Shown here one piece after another: positions 25,830 through 37,405 of a DNA stretch of 64,000 nucleotides (positions are counted from its first letter, which is position 1; every line of letters starts with the position of its first letter). The notes under the pieces were generated by a model. It was not told where the DNA came from and searched no databases. It worked only from the letters and a program-made list of their open reading frames with translations. Source of the stretch: Natronolimnohabitans innermongolicus JCM 12255 (GTDB lineage Archaea > Halobacteriota > Halobacteria > Halobacteriales > Natrialbaceae); contig NZ_AOHZ01000111.1 of assembly GCF_000337215.1 (NCBI RefSeq), forward strand, positions 1-64,000. Direction: 5' to 3'. Position numbers and translations under genes: made by a program.

Positions 25830-26954
25830 TCAGTTCGCAGCGCAGTTGTTCGGCCCCAACTCGAGTTCCTCGACGTTCCCGTCCGGCTGTTTTTCACCCC
25901 AGTTGATCTGTTTGATCTCGTTGTAGTTCGCCGGTTCGTCCGCGAGGCTCTCGACGATGGTCTCGACGAACGCCTCCTCGTCGCCGTCCGCCACGTAACT
26001 GAGGAGTTCGTTGGTCGTTTCCTCGCGAAGCTCGCCGAGCTCGGTCGCGAGCGGACGGATCGACTCGTCGCTGAAGTGACCAGGCAACACGACGGTCTCG
26101 TCGCCGCGGTCCATCAGCCGGTCGAGGCTGTCGAACAGCCGGCTCGAGGCCGTTCGGATCGCCTCCTCCTGGCCGTCCTCGAGGTCGGGGCGGCCGACGC
26201 TACGCAAGAAGAGCGTATCGCCCGACAGCAGGGCGTCGCCGAACTGGAACGAGACGCTACCGGGCGTGTGCCCCGGCGTCTCGACGACGTCGAGGTCGCG
26301 TTCGCCGACGGAAATCGATCGGCCGCCCTCGAGTTCCGAAACCCGCTCGAGGGAGCCGGCGTCGTCGCCGTGCAGGTAGTACGGCACGTCGAGTTCGCCG
26401 GCGAGTCGGCGGGCGCCGGAGACGTGGTCGGCGTGGGCGTGCGTATCCGCGACGCCGACGATGTCGAGGTCGCGTTCGTCCGCCGCGTCGAGATACCGGT
26501 CGACGTACTGGCTCGGATCGACGACGAGGCCCTCGCCGTCGTCGTGAACGAGGTACGAAACGCAGCCCGTACCGGGGCGAACGATCTGGACGACGCCGTC
26601 CGCGGCGTCGACGTCGTACGTCCGATGGACGCGGCCCCAGCCGTTCATTCCGTCGTCGACCGACCGCGCGTCGAAGCCGCGGTCGCGGAGAAACGACGCG
26701 GCCCGCGCGGACGTGATGCCGGCGACGCAGACGACGGCGATCTCCGCATCTCGAGGGAGTTCGTCGACGTGAGACTCGAGCGTGGAGAAGTCGGACTCGA
26801 GCAGTTCGTCGTAGATGGGAAGGTTCGTGCTTCCCGCGATTTGCCACTCTTCGTAGTCGTCTTCGTTGCGGACGTCGAGGACGAAGAGGTCCGTCGTCGC
26901 TTCGCCGTGGACGCGCCGGGCGACCGTCTCGGGTTCGATATCGGTATTGCTCAT
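25830..26954 (-). CDS. second rhodanese-MBL fusion protein
   Basis: The 374-residue product has the same order of domains: rhodanese with loop VCVAGITSARA near residue 80, then an MBL domain with HAHADHVSGA, TPGHTPGS, SGDTLFLRSVGRPDLE and LPGHFSD, ending EELELGPNNCAAN. It is a diverged paralogue of the fusion just downstream (24496-25692) with a shorter MBL tail; the 137-base gap suggests separate promoters. Start at 26954 has TGTTTACGG about 27-36 bases upstream. It likely acts on a persulfide or polysulfide. Confidence 0.83.
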   Translation of the reverse strand: MSNTDIEPETVARRVHGEATTDLFVLDVRNEDDYEEWQIAGSTNLPIYDELLESDFSTLESHVDELPRDAEIAVVCVAGITSARAASFLRDRGFDARSVDDGMNGWGRVHRTYDVDAADGVVQIVRPGTGCVSYLVHDDGEGLVVDPSQYVDRYLDAADERDLDIVGVADTHAHADHVSGARRLAGELDVPYYLHGDDAGSLERVSELEGGRSISVGERDLDVVETPGHTPGSVSFQFGDALLSGDTLFLRSVGRPDLEDGQEEAIRTASSRLFDSLDRLMDRGDETVVLPGHFSDESIRPLATELGELREETTNELLSYVADGDEEAFVETIVESLADEPANYNEIKQINWGEKQPDGNVEELELGPNNCAAN

Positions 26955-27087
26955 TTCACTCAATAATCTCGGCCCGACGACCGTAAACACACCGCCTGAG
27001 AGACTGTCAGTTTCGACTGTGCTATCGGAGTCGCCGAACGTCGCTGCGCGCGAACGCCTCCAACCGGGGTCGACAACGTGCGGACGA

Positions 27088-27654
27088 CTACCGGCGGGCG
27101 ACGACCGCCAGCGTCTCGGGACGGTCGTGTGCGCGGTCGACGGAGAATCCGGCGTCCTCGAGGTGGCCCGCGACCTCGTCGGGGCCGAACCGCTCGTCCA
27201 TCGACGGCCCGTCCTCGCCGGTGCCGGCCGCCGACCAGTCGACGGTGACGAGACGACCGCCCGGACGGATCACTCGGGCGAGTTCCGCGAGCGTCTCGTC
27301 GGTCGCGTACTCGTGGTGGGTCATCGTCGAGAACGCGCCGTCCAGTTGGTCGTCGTCGAAGGGGAGCGAGTCGACGCCAGCCGTAACCAGTTCGACGTTG
27401 GCCGCGACGCCCTCCTCGCGGTGGCGCTCGTGCATCTCCTCCTGGACGTCGACCGCGTAGAGGGTGTCGACGAACGGCGCCACGTCGCGCGAGTAAAAGC
27501 CCGTTCCCGACCCCAGGTCGGCGACGACGGCGTCGGAGTCAGAGTCGGAACCGAGATCCAGCATCTCGACCAGTTCCTCGCGCGAACAGAAGCGATAGCG
27601 CGATGGATCCTCGAGTTTATCGGCGCGCTCGACGGGGAACGTGTGGAATCCCAT
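27088..27654 (-). CDS. class I SAM-dependent methyltransferase
   Basis: The 188-residue protein has a compact SAM fold: VVADLGSGTGFYSRDVA (motif I, about residues 43-59), YAVDVQEEM and FDDDQLDGAFSTMTHHEYATDE, then RVIRPGGRLVTVDW. The N-terminus includes RYRFCSREELVEML, a Cys near residue 23. Its position among sulfur and metal-resistance genes hints at a thiol, arsenic or similar small substrate but no specific motif (for example ArsM cysteines) is present. Confidence 0.78.
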   Translation of the reverse strand: MGFHTFPVERADKLEDPSRYRFCSREELVEMLDLGSDSDSDAVVADLGSGTGFYSRDVAPFVDTLYAVDVQEEMHERHREEGVAANVELVTAGVDSLPFDDDQLDGAFSTMTHHEYATDETLAELARVIRPGGRLVTVDWSAAGTGEDGPSMDERFGPDEVAGHLEDAGFSVDRAHDRPETLAVVARR

Positions 27655-27777
27655 GTCGATACGTTTGGGCGGGAGTTACAAGAGTGTACGTTTTCGCATC
27701 CGTCCGTTTCGGAGATGCGCGTCGCGACGCGTCCCGACGAGGCGGCGAGGCGGCGAGGCCTCGGTCGACCAGCCGTC

Positions 27778-29814
<2,037 letters not shown>

Positions 29815-30136
29815 CTGTATACGAACATGGTCGGTATGGGCGGTTTGATACGCGTTCGTGTGCGCTGTTGTGGATCTTCCCGGTGTCGACACCGATCACT
29901 CGGCCGCCGAAGAGATCGTGGGCGTGTCCGAAGGGTACATCGAGATCACAGCGAGCGATCGTGATCCTACATTGGATTGTAGTGCAAAGACGCTATCGAA
30001 AATTACGAGTCGACGAGAACAGACGACGAGGGGATTCGTTTCGAATGAACCCGAGGACCGGTCGGCGTGTGTCGGTTGTATCGAAGCGGAGGCGAGCGCT
30101 GCGAGCAACTCGAGTGGTCTCCGGAAACTCCACCCA
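29815..30136. promoter_or_regulatory. divergent promoter gap with 14-base palindrome
   Basis: CGGTGTCGACACCG (29881-29894) is a perfect palindrome about 67 bases before the metal ATPase start and is a good candidate operator for it. CTACA (29967-29971) and TGTAG (29978-29982) form a second short inverted repeat. No credible gene lies in this gap. Confidence 0.35.
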
Positions 30137-30167
30137 GTATTGCCCCCTATACACAATACATATAGTC
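30137..30167 (+). promoter_or_regulatory. promoter and operator of the second thioredoxin
   Basis: GTATTG (30137-30142) and CAATAC (30154-30159) are exact inverted arms 11 bases apart, and TACACAATAC (30150-30159) resembles the island element. The site runs into the TATA element ATACATATAG (about 30157-30166), which is centred about 27 bases before the ATG at 30190. Confidence 0.45.
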
Positions 30168-30189
30168 GACGACGCCGTACGAGACGTCG

Positions 30190-30627
30190 ATGAGCGATTC
30201 TGGATCACTGGACGACGAACGGGACCGAATCCGCGAGCGGAAGAAACGGGAACTGCAGCGACGCCTCGAGAACGGCGGCGAATTGGGCGCGGACGACGGA
30301 GCGGCGACGCCGTCCGAACCGATCGCGATCGAGGGACAGGCCCACCTCGACGACGTCGTCGACGAGCACGACGTCGTCCTCGTCGACTGCTACGCCGACT
30401 GGTGTGGTCCCTGCCAGATGCTCGAGCCGACGATCGAGGCGCTGGCCGAAGAGACCGACGCCGCGGTCGCGAAAGTCGACGTCGACCGCCATCAGCGACT
30501 GGCCCAGCAACTCGGCGCTCAGGGCGTCCCGACGCTCGTGCTGTACGCCGACGGCCAGCCGGTCGAGCGAACGGTCGGGGCGCAAAGTAAGGGACAGCTC
30601 CGGGGACTGATCGAACAGTACAGCTGA
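30190..30627 (+). CDS. thioredoxin with N-terminal helical extension
   Basis: The 145-residue protein carries a charged helix (DDERDRIRERKKRELQRRLENG, about residues 8-29) before a standard thioredoxin domain with YADWCGPCQMLEPTIEALA at about residues 69-87 and AQGVPTLVLYADG. The helix might dock it to a membrane or a partner. It is divergent from the metal ATPase and convergent with the histidine kinase. The promoter carries the island-type operator, so it may serve persulfide or disulfide reduction with the trxB at 16184. Confidence 0.9.
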   Translation: MSDSGSLDDERDRIRERKKRELQRRLENGGELGADDGAATPSEPIAIEGQAHLDDVVDEHDVVLVDCYADWCGPCQMLEPTIEALAEETDAAVAKVDVDRHQRLAQQLGAQGVPTLVLYADGQPVERTVGAQSKGQLRGLIEQYS

Positions 30628-30735
30628 CGCGGACCGCCGCCGTCGCGAGACGCAGTCACTGAGCCACGCTCGAGTCGAACTCACGACGCCGTCTCGGTTC
30701 AGAATTGAACGACTGATCGCAAGCCGACTCGACTC

Positions 30736-33700
30736 TCACGCGAGCGAGAGCGTAAGCGAGAACGTGGCCCCCTCGCCGCGCTCCGAATCGACCCAGATGC
30801 GGCCGCCGTGGCGCTCGACGATGCGCCTGGAGAGGGCGAGCCCCATTCCGGTACCCTCGTGTTCCTCGCACGAGTGCAGGCGCTCGAAGATTTCGAAGAT
30901 CCGATCCTGATCGTCCGGCTCGATGCCGATCCCCTCGTCTCGAACCGAGAGAACGCACCGCCGCCCGCGCCGTTCGACACCGACGTCGATTCGCGGCGAT
31001 TCGTCGCCGCTGTAGTCGATCGCGTTGCCGACGAGGTTCTGCAGAACCCGTCGCAACTGGCTGGCGTCGCCGCGAACGGTCGGCAACGATTCCCTCGTGA
31101 TCTCGGCGTCGCTCTCCTCGATCCGGAGTTGCAGATCGTCGAGGACGTCGTCGAGCAGGTCGTCGAGATCGACCGGTTCGAAGGAGCTGCCCCTCGTATC
31201 GACGCGCGAGTACTCGAGGAGTCCATCGATCATCTCCGTCATTCGCTCGGCGCCGTCGACGGCGAACTCGATGAACTCCGTCGCGTCCTCGTCCAGGTCG
31301 TCGCCGTACCGACTCTCGAGTAATTGCAGGTAACTCGAGACCATCCGCAGCGGTTCCTGCAGATCGTGACTCGCCGCGTAGGCGAACTGCTCTAAGCGTT
31401 CGTTGGACTCCTCGAGTTTGCGTTTGTACTCGTTGCGCTCGGTGACGTCGACGGCGACGAGCATCCCCGCGAACACGTCGCCGTCGTCGTCTCTGACGGG
31501 AACGATGTGGACGCTCCAGAACCGGTCGAGATAGGAGACGTCCGTCTCGGTCGATTCGCCGTCGAAGACGGCCCGAAACGCCGGCTCGAGTTCGGTAACG
31601 AGTTCGTCGGAGTAGATGTCGTAAATCGTCCGTCCTTCGAGTTCGTCGACGGGGAGATCGATCTCGTCGAGAATCTGCCCGTCAGCGAACGTATACCGGA
31701 GGTCCTCGTCGAACATCGTGATCGCCCCGTTCGGAAAGTTCTCGACCAGCGTTCGGTAGCGTTGTTCGCTCTCCTCGAGTCGGCGCTGATAGGCGAGTCG
31801 CTCGGAGATGTCCCTGACGACGCCGATTCGGCGTTGCGTTCCGGCGTCGGAGACGTGGGACGTAACCGCCGTCTCGGTGGGGACCGCCTCGCCGTCGGCC
31901 GTCTCGATCGTCGTCGTCAGTTTCGACGCGGTCGACTCGTCGGCCACCGCTCGAGTGCGGTCGACCACCTCGTCGTCGACGACGAGCGACTCGTGTGCCC
32001 CGAGCAGCTCCTCGCGATCGTAGCCGGTCAGGTCGACGAAGGCCTGGTTGACGATGGTGTACCGGTTCTCGTCGTCGACCGTGTAGACGCCGTCGTCGAT
32101 CGCCTCGATGATCGTTCGATACTTCTCGAGTTTCCGTTCGCGTTCTTTCCGTTCCGTGACGTCGGCGTCGATGCCGACGATGTGCTGTACCGCCCCCTCG
32201 TCGTCGGTGACCGGAATCGCCTGGGCGTGAATCCACCGCCGGTCGCCGTCCGGCCTGACGACCCGGAACTCCTCGTCGAACGGAATCTCCGGCAGCGCAG
32301 TGTAAGCGTCTCGAACGCGACCGCGGTCCGCCGAGTGGACGAGTTCGAGCCACGAGAAGCCGTCGTCGTACAGGTTCTCGCGGTCGTCTCCGAAGACGTC
32401 CTCGTAGGCGGGGTTCACGTAGATATACTCCGACGGATCCGCGTCGGTCAGCCAGATGACCTCCTCCAGGTGTGCGCTGAGCGTTCGGAACCGACGTTCC
32501 TTCTCTCGAAGCGCTTCCTCCATCCGGCTTCGATCGGTTACATCCCGGACGACCCCGACCCGCTTCTCACCACCCTCTTCCTCCAGAAGGACGAATCGGT
32601 TCTCGACCGTCCGGTTCTCGTCCGGACCGGCGATGATCGTCTCCTCGAACGTCGGGGGATCGTCCTCGCACCCGTCGCTCCACTGTTCGGCCTCGATCGA
32701 CGCGAACTCCTCGCCGAACACCGTCGACGCGTGTCGCCCTCGCAGCTCCGACCGCGAGAACCCGGTCAGGTCGGCGAACGAATCGTTGACCAGTTCGAAT
32801 CGACGCTCCTCGTCGAGGACGTAGATGCCTTCGTGGGCCGTTTCGACGACCGTTTCGTACCGCTCGAGTTCCCGATCCCGCTCGAACTGGTCGGTTACGT
32901 CCTCGATCGCGAAGACGACGCCGGTGGGTTCGTCGCCGCCATCGTCGTCGTAGAGCGGCGCACCGTTGACCGATATCCACACCCGTTTCCCGTCCGGACG
33001 CAAGACGCCGCTTACCTGATCGAACAGCGGCTCGCCCGACTCGAGAATCCGCGGAAACGGTAGCTCCTCCCGCGAGAGCGACCGGCCGTCCGTCCCAATT
33101 TCGTCCCACTCGGGATCGTCGAACCGGAGGTCGTTGATCCGCTCTTTACTGCGGCCGAAAATCTCCTCGGCACGGTCGTTGGCAAACCGCATCTCGCCGT
33201 CGGTACCGACGATCGTGATGCCGATCGGGCTCGTCTCGACGATCTTGTCCTTGAGGGTCGCCTCCGCATCTCTGTGCCGGTTCGCTCGCTCCCGGTCGAC
33301 GGCCGAACCGAGGACGTTCGCGACGCTCTGGACGAACGTCCCGTCCGGGTCGTCGAACGCGTCCGTCGCCGTCGTATAGGTCGCGAGGACGCCCCACGGT
33401 CCCTCCGTCGAGCCGATACTGACGCAGATGGCGCTTCCGAGCCCGCGATCGGGGAGAAACGCCGGGTGCTCGAATCGGTCGTCGGCCTCGAGGTCGTCGA
33501 CGACGACGGGCTCCGCCGACCCCAGCGCCGTTCCGTGTGCGGTGTCACAACAGTGGGAGGTCGTCATCGTTCCGAGGGAACCGTCGATGCCGTCTCCGTG
33601 TCGAATGACGAACCGGTCGTCGCCGGTCGTCGATTCGAGAACGGCCGTGAACTCGGCCTCGAGAACGTCGCTGACCGCGGTGATAGCGTCGTGAATCAAT

Positions 33701-33813
33701 TCGTCTAGATCGTCCGTTTCGAACGCTCGGCGACCGAGTTCCGCGACGAGATCCTGCTGCCGGATAGCCGACCGCGTCGTCGAATTCCCATCCGGACGAG
33801 GAGGTGGGGTCAT
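30736..33813 (-). CDS. multi-PAS/GAF sensor histidine kinase
   Basis: This 1025-residue soluble kinase has an N-terminal GAF domain (about residues 20-170), then five PAS domains whose starts are recognisable (VETSPIGITIVGTDGEM, VETAHEGIYVLDEERRF, LEEVIWLTDADPSEYIY, IEAIDDGVYTVDDENRY, VENFPNGAITMFDEDLR), a HisKA helix with YAASHDLQEPLRMVSS (His about residue 815) and an HATPase_c domain (QNLVGNAIDYS, DEGIGIEPDDQDRIFEIFERLHS, GTGMGLALSRRI). No transmembrane helices and no adjacent response regulator are seen; the partner must be elsewhere. It is likely a redox, light or small-ligand sensor. Confidence 0.88.
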   Translation of the reverse strand: MTPPPRPDGNSTTRSAIRQQDLVAELGRRAFETDDLDELIHDAITAVSDVLEAEFTAVLESTTGDDRFVIRHGDGIDGSLGTMTTSHCCDTAHGTALGSAEPVVVDDLEADDRFEHPAFLPDRGLGSAICVSIGSTEGPWGVLATYTTATDAFDDPDGTFVQSVANVLGSAVDRERANRHRDAEATLKDKIVETSPIGITIVGTDGEMRFANDRAEEIFGRSKERINDLRFDDPEWDEIGTDGRSLSREELPFPRILESGEPLFDQVSGVLRPDGKRVWISVNGAPLYDDDGGDEPTGVVFAIEDVTDQFERDRELERYETVVETAHEGIYVLDEERRFELVNDSFADLTGFSRSELRGRHASTVFGEEFASIEAEQWSDGCEDDPPTFEETIIAGPDENRTVENRFVLLEEEGGEKRVGVVRDVTDRSRMEEALREKERRFRTLSAHLEEVIWLTDADPSEYIYVNPAYEDVFGDDRENLYDDGFSWLELVHSADRGRVRDAYTALPEIPFDEEFRVVRPDGDRRWIHAQAIPVTDDEGAVQHIVGIDADVTERKERERKLEKYRTIIEAIDDGVYTVDDENRYTIVNQAFVDLTGYDREELLGAHESLVVDDEVVDRTRAVADESTASKLTTTIETADGEAVPTETAVTSHVSDAGTQRRIGVVRDISERLAYQRRLEESEQRYRTLVENFPNGAITMFDEDLRYTFADGQILDEIDLPVDELEGRTIYDIYSDELVTELEPAFRAVFDGESTETDVSYLDRFWSVHIVPVRDDDGDVFAGMLVAVDVTERNEYKRKLEESNERLEQFAYAASHDLQEPLRMVSSYLQLLESRYGDDLDEDATEFIEFAVDGAERMTEMIDGLLEYSRVDTRGSSFEPVDLDDLLDDVLDDLQLRIEESDAEITRESLPTVRGDASQLRRVLQNLVGNAIDYSGDESPRIDVGVERRGRRCVLSVRDEGIGIEPDDQDRIFEIFERLHSCEEHEGTGMGLALSRRIVERHGGRIWVDSERGEGATFSLTLSLA

Positions 33814-33952
33814 TGGCTGTGCTAGCGCAGCGAGTCCGTAAAAGGGCACCTCCTCGGACGGCGAGGCGACGGCACCGAAATCAAACCCGGCCAGAACCGG
33901 ACGTCGGTTCTGCGGACCGGACGGTCCGCGGTTCCGGAAGCCGAAACGAGGG

Positions 33953-35122
33953 TTACCCCACGACGAACATCGACCCGTAGCCGAGGACGAACGCGAGGAC
34001 GAACGAGCCGATCCAGGCAAGCACCGTGAGCCCGAGCTTTCGGGGACTGACGCCGGCGCCGCCGCCGACGGCCAGTCCAGCCCCGATGACGGCGCTGACG
34101 ATGATTTCGTTGAACGAAACCGGAACGCCGAGCAGGACCGCCGTCTGGGCGATTAGGAACGACGGAACCAGCGTCGCGATCGAGCGGCGCGGCCCCAGCG
34201 AGGCGTACTCCCGTGAAATCGCCTTGATCATCCGCGGCGCGCCGGTCCACGAGCCGACGAGAATGCCGAACCCGCCGCCGAGCAACACCGCGAGCGGCGA
34301 GACGATCGAGACGTCGTCGAGCAGCGGCAGTAACGGTCCGACGGCGAGCCCGACCTGGCTCGCACCCGCGGAAAAGGCGACGAGACCGCCGAGAGCGAGC
34401 AAGAATCGTCGCAGTCCGCCGGTCCGATCGCGACCGATGTCCCACCAGACGAGCAACGCCGCAACCGCGCCGGCGAGCAGCGATATCGTGATCGCTGCAC
34501 CGGCGTCGTCGAGCGGAAGAACGGGAGAGCCGGCGGCGACGAGCGTCCCGCCGACGCCGTCGAGAAAGACGAACTCGAGGTTCGCGAGGACGGCGCCGAC
34601 GACGCCGGCCAGCAACGCGACGCTGACCCGTTCGGGAACGTCCGGTCGGGGAAGTACGCTGGCGATGGCGTACGCGAGGCCGCCGCCGACGAACGGCGTC
34701 AAAACCCACATGGCGCCGATTTCGGCGTACTTCTCCCAGGCAGGCTCGCCGCCCAGCGCGAAGCCAACACCGATGACGGCGCCGGTGACCGTAAACGCCG
34801 TCGCGATCGGGTAGCCGGTGACGATTCCGATCATCATCAGTCCCGCCCCGATCAGAAGGACGACAATGACGCTCGTGGCGGGCAACGAGATGCCGACGAC
34901 GAGGTCCCTTCCGACGGCCTCGGAGACGCTCGCTCCCTGCGTCACCGCGCCAGCGAAGCCGAGGAGGCCGACGAGAAACGCGGCGCGCATCGTTCCGATC
35001 GCGTTCGCGCCGACGGCCGGAGCGAACGGCGTCGCGCCGCTCGAGCCGGCACCGATAACCCAGGCCATAAAGAGACTCGAGAGCGCGGCAACGGCGAAGA
35101 GTAGTATCGTCGTTGGATCCAT
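33953..35122 (-). CDS. PiT-family anion permease (phosphate or sulfate)
   Basis: The 389-residue integral membrane protein has about ten hydrophobic segments and the two PiT repeats: PFAPAVGANAIGTMRAAFLVG near residue 31 and VGVPVSFNEIIVSAVIGAGLAVGG near residue 335. PiT members are sodium or proton phosphate symporters, but the Bacillus CysP branch carries sulfate. Because the gene directly follows a YeeE transporter pair and lies by tusA, an oxyanion of sulfur is a real alternative. It starts 48 bases after the second YeeE half. Confidence 0.82.
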   Translation of the reverse strand: MDPTTILLFAVAALSSLFMAWVIGAGSSGATPFAPAVGANAIGTMRAAFLVGLLGFAGAVTQGASVSEAVGRDLVVGISLPATSVIVVLLIGAGLMMIGIVTGYPIATAFTVTGAVIGVGFALGGEPAWEKYAEIGAMWVLTPFVGGGLAYAIASVLPRPDVPERVSVALLAGVVGAVLANLEFVFLDGVGGTLVAAGSPVLPLDDAGAAITISLLAGAVAALLVWWDIGRDRTGGLRRFLLALGGLVAFSAGASQVGLAVGPLLPLLDDVSIVSPLAVLLGGGFGILVGSWTGAPRMIKAISREYASLGPRRSIATLVPSFLIAQTAVLLGVPVSFNEIIVSAVIGAGLAVGGGAGVSPRKLGLTVLAWIGSFVLAFVLGYGSMFVVG

Positions 35123-35170
35123 TGTAACGAAGCCGCGATCGGCTACCGGTTGTGGCGAGATCGAACGGGC

Positions 35171-35632
35171 TCAGTCGGCGCTCGTGGGTGCGGTTTCGGA
35201 CGCGGCGCGCTGGCTTCGCCAGTAGCCCTGGACGTAGGCGCCGACGAACATCCCGGCGAGCGCCCAGAGGATCGTGACGTTGCCGACGCCGAGGCTGGCG
35301 TAGGCCGCGCCGGGACAGATTCCCGAGAGGCCCCAGCCGACGCCGAAGATCGCGCCGCCGATCAGGACGTTGCGGTCGAACGATTTCAGCCGTCGGCCGT
35401 AGGCGTCGCCCGTCAACGGGGCGCGGTCGAACAGCCGCGGCACCAGCGCGAAGGCGATTCCGGTGACGACTGCCGCGCCGCCCATGACGAACAACAGCCC
35501 GAAGTCCTCGAACTGCAGGAAGTTCAGGACGACTTCGGGACGGGCCATGTGGCTAAAGCCGAGACCGAAGCCGAAGATCAGGCCGCCGACGAAGATCAGC
35601 GGCATGAACAGGGGGTGTCTTTGCTGACTCAT
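35171..35632 (-). CDS. YeeE/YedE half-transporter (second half)
   Basis: The 153-residue membrane protein has four to five helices and the YeeE signature FGVGWGLSGICPGAAYASLGVG near residue 98. YeeE/TsuA proteins import thiosulfate through conserved Cys; here the Cys in GICPGA matches. It is the C-terminal-half counterpart of the preceding gene (35634-36191), from which it is separated by a single base. The two together are the length of one full YeeE. Confidence 0.82.
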   Translation of the reverse strand: MSQQRHPLFMPLIFVGGLIFGFGLGFSHMARPEVVLNFLQFEDFGLLFVMGGAAVVTGIAFALVPRLFDRAPLTGDAYGRRLKSFDRNVLIGGAIFGVGWGLSGICPGAAYASLGVGNVTILWALAGMFVGAYVQGYWRSQRAASETAPTSAD

Positions 35633-35633
35633 A

Positions 35634-36191
35634 CTATGGTGTCACCCCCAGTGCCATCACGACCTGTGCTGTTCCGATCGCCACGATCAGGAACGTCATC
35701 ACGCCGACGATCGACGTCTTCGAGGCCGAGCCGACGCCACAGACCCCGTGGCCCGACGTACAGCCCTTGCCGATTCGGGTGCCGATCCCGACGAGAATCC
35801 CGCCCAGGAACAGCCGCCAGGGCTGGACGTCAGTCATCCAGACCGTGAGGCCGCCGACGTCGTACAACTGGCCGGTCGTGCCGGACTCGTAGAGCCCGCT
35901 CGAGACCAGCCCCGACTGGAACGTGAGCGCGTAGACGAACGCCCCGGCGATGATCCCGAGCGTGAAGACGACGCGCCAGTCCCGCGAGGAGACGTATCGC
36001 TGGAACCGCGACTGGTCCGAGACGTACGACAGCGTCGACTCGAGGAACGTGCTCGCGCCGGCCGGAATGCCGGTCCCGAGGTAGATGACGACGGCGCCGA
36101 GGCCGACGAGCAGCCCCCCGACAGCGTAGCGACTGATCCCGACGGGGAACAGCGTCTCGTACAGCGCGGGTGCGAAGAGTTCAGTTACCAT
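35634..36191 (-). CDS. YeeE/YedE half-transporter (first half)
   Basis: The 185-residue membrane protein contains GTRIGKGCTSGHGVCGVGSASKTSIVGV near residue 130, the hallmark GCTSGHGICG loop of YeeE/YedE transporters, whose Cys is the thiosulfate relay site. About five hydrophobic helices are seen. It begins 20 bases after the stop of the rhodanese-MBL gene and is followed by its partner with one base between, so these three genes form one operon with tusA and dsrE divergent. Thiosulfate or persulfide import is the likely role. Confidence 0.85.
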   Translation of the reverse strand: MVTELFAPALYETLFPVGISRYAVGGLLVGLGAVVIYLGTGIPAGASTFLESTLSYVSDQSRFQRYVSSRDWRVVFTLGIIAGAFVYALTFQSGLVSSGLYESGTTGQLYDVGGLTVWMTDVQPWRLFLGGILVGIGTRIGKGCTSGHGVCGVGSASKTSIVGVMTFLIVAIGTAQVVMALGVTP

Positions 36192-36211
36192 TCGACTGGT
36201 GGAAGGTGGGG

Positions 36212-37405
36212 TTAGTCACCGGCCAGCGACTCCTGGCTGGCGGCGCAGTTGTTCGGGCCGAGCTCGAGTTCGAACGCTTCCTCGTCGCCGGTCTCTTGCT
36301 GACCGAGGTTCGTCGCGATGATCGCCTCGTAGTTGGCCGGACGGGGCGGCATGTCTGAGAGGATCAACTCGACGAACTCGTCTTCGTCCATCGTCAGGGC
36401 GGCCATGTCTTCCTCGAGTTGGCCGATCGGTGCCGTGTACGTGCCGTCTTCGGCGGGAACGGCTGCGTCGCTGAAGTGAGCGCCGCCGACGAGCGTCTCG
36501 TCGGGCAGCGAGAGCACGCGCTTCTGGAGGGACTCGTAGAGCTGTTTGGCGGCGTCTTCGGCGCCCTCGTCGCCCTCTTCGAGGTCGGGACGGGCGACGC
36601 TCTCGACGAACAGGCCGTCGCCGGTCGCGAGCAGCGAGTCGTCGATCAGGTACGAGGTCATTCCGGACGTGTGACCGGGCGTGTAAACCGTCTGGATGGT
36701 GGCGTCGCCGACCTGGAACTCGTCGCCGTCGTCGGTCACCGTCACGTCGTCGGCGTAGGTGACGCCGCGGTCGACTGCGGCCGCGGGAACGACGCCTTCG
36801 ACACCCTCCTCGACGAGGTTTCGAACGCCCGAGATGTGATCCGCGTGGATGTGCGTGTCGATCGCGTATTTCAGGTCGACGCCGAGGTCGTCGGCGTCCT
36901 CGAGATATCGGTCGGTAAACGCGCGCAGCGGGTCGATAACGGCCGCTTCGTCGCCATCGTGGACGAAGTAGCCGAGACAACCCGAGGAGGGACGCTGGTA
37001 CTGGAGGAGCGTCCCCGCGCCATCGTAGCGGTCGACCTCGACGGCCTCGTAGATGCGGGCCCAGCCGTTCATCCCGTCCTCGAGGTGGTTCACGTCGTAG
37101 CCTTCTGCTTTGAGCGAGCCGGCGACGAACTCGCTGGCGCCGCCTTTCGCACAGAGGACCGTGACTTCACGGTCGTCCGGAACTCGTGCAAGAATCTCGT
37201 CGTCGACGTCCTCGTCAAGGAAGTTGAAGTAGGGAACGTTGATCGACTCGACGGTCTCACCGTCGATGCTCCACTCCTCGTAGTCCGACTCCATTCGGGC
37301 GTCGAGGAGAACGACGTCTTCGCCCGCGTCGATACGTCCTTTCAGTTCGGCCGGCGTCACCGATTCGATCTCGACGTCCGGCGTTGGAAAGTCCATGTCG
37401 TCCAT
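36212..37405 (-). CDS. third rhodanese-MBL fusion, first gene of YeeE operon
   Basis: The 397-residue protein has the rhodanese loop LCAKGGASEFV (about residues 84-94) and an MBL domain with THIHADHISGV, YTPGHTSGM, LATGDGLFVESVARPDLE and VGGAHFSD. The last conserved His lies in AHF rather than PGH, a variation from the other two fusions. The tail is FELELGPNNCAASQESLAGD. It probably converts the imported sulfane sulfur to sulfite. Two close start codons (37405 and 37396) are possible; TATA-like CACTTAAGGG at 37435-37444 favours the first. Confidence 0.85.
   Translation of the reverse strand: MDDMDFPTPDVEIESVTPAELKGRIDAGEDVVLLDARMESDYEEWSIDGETVESINVPYFNFLDEDVDDEILARVPDDREVTVLCAKGGASEFVAGSLKAEGYDVNHLEDGMNGWARIYEAVEVDRYDGAGTLLQYQRPSSGCLGYFVHDGDEAAVIDPLRAFTDRYLEDADDLGVDLKYAIDTHIHADHISGVRNLVEEGVEGVVPAAAVDRGVTYADDVTVTDDGDEFQVGDATIQTVYTPGHTSGMTSYLIDDSLLATGDGLFVESVARPDLEEGDEGAEDAAKQLYESLQKRVLSLPDETLVGGAHFSDAAVPAEDGTYTAPIGQLEEDMAALTMDEDEFVELILSDMPPRPANYEAIIATNLGQQETGDEEAFELELGPNNCAASQESLAGD

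Noticed and set aside
31507-33063. A 518-codon plus-strand frame opposite the histidine kinase
   Set aside because: The minus strand encodes clear GAF, PAS, HisKA and HATPase domains in the same place.
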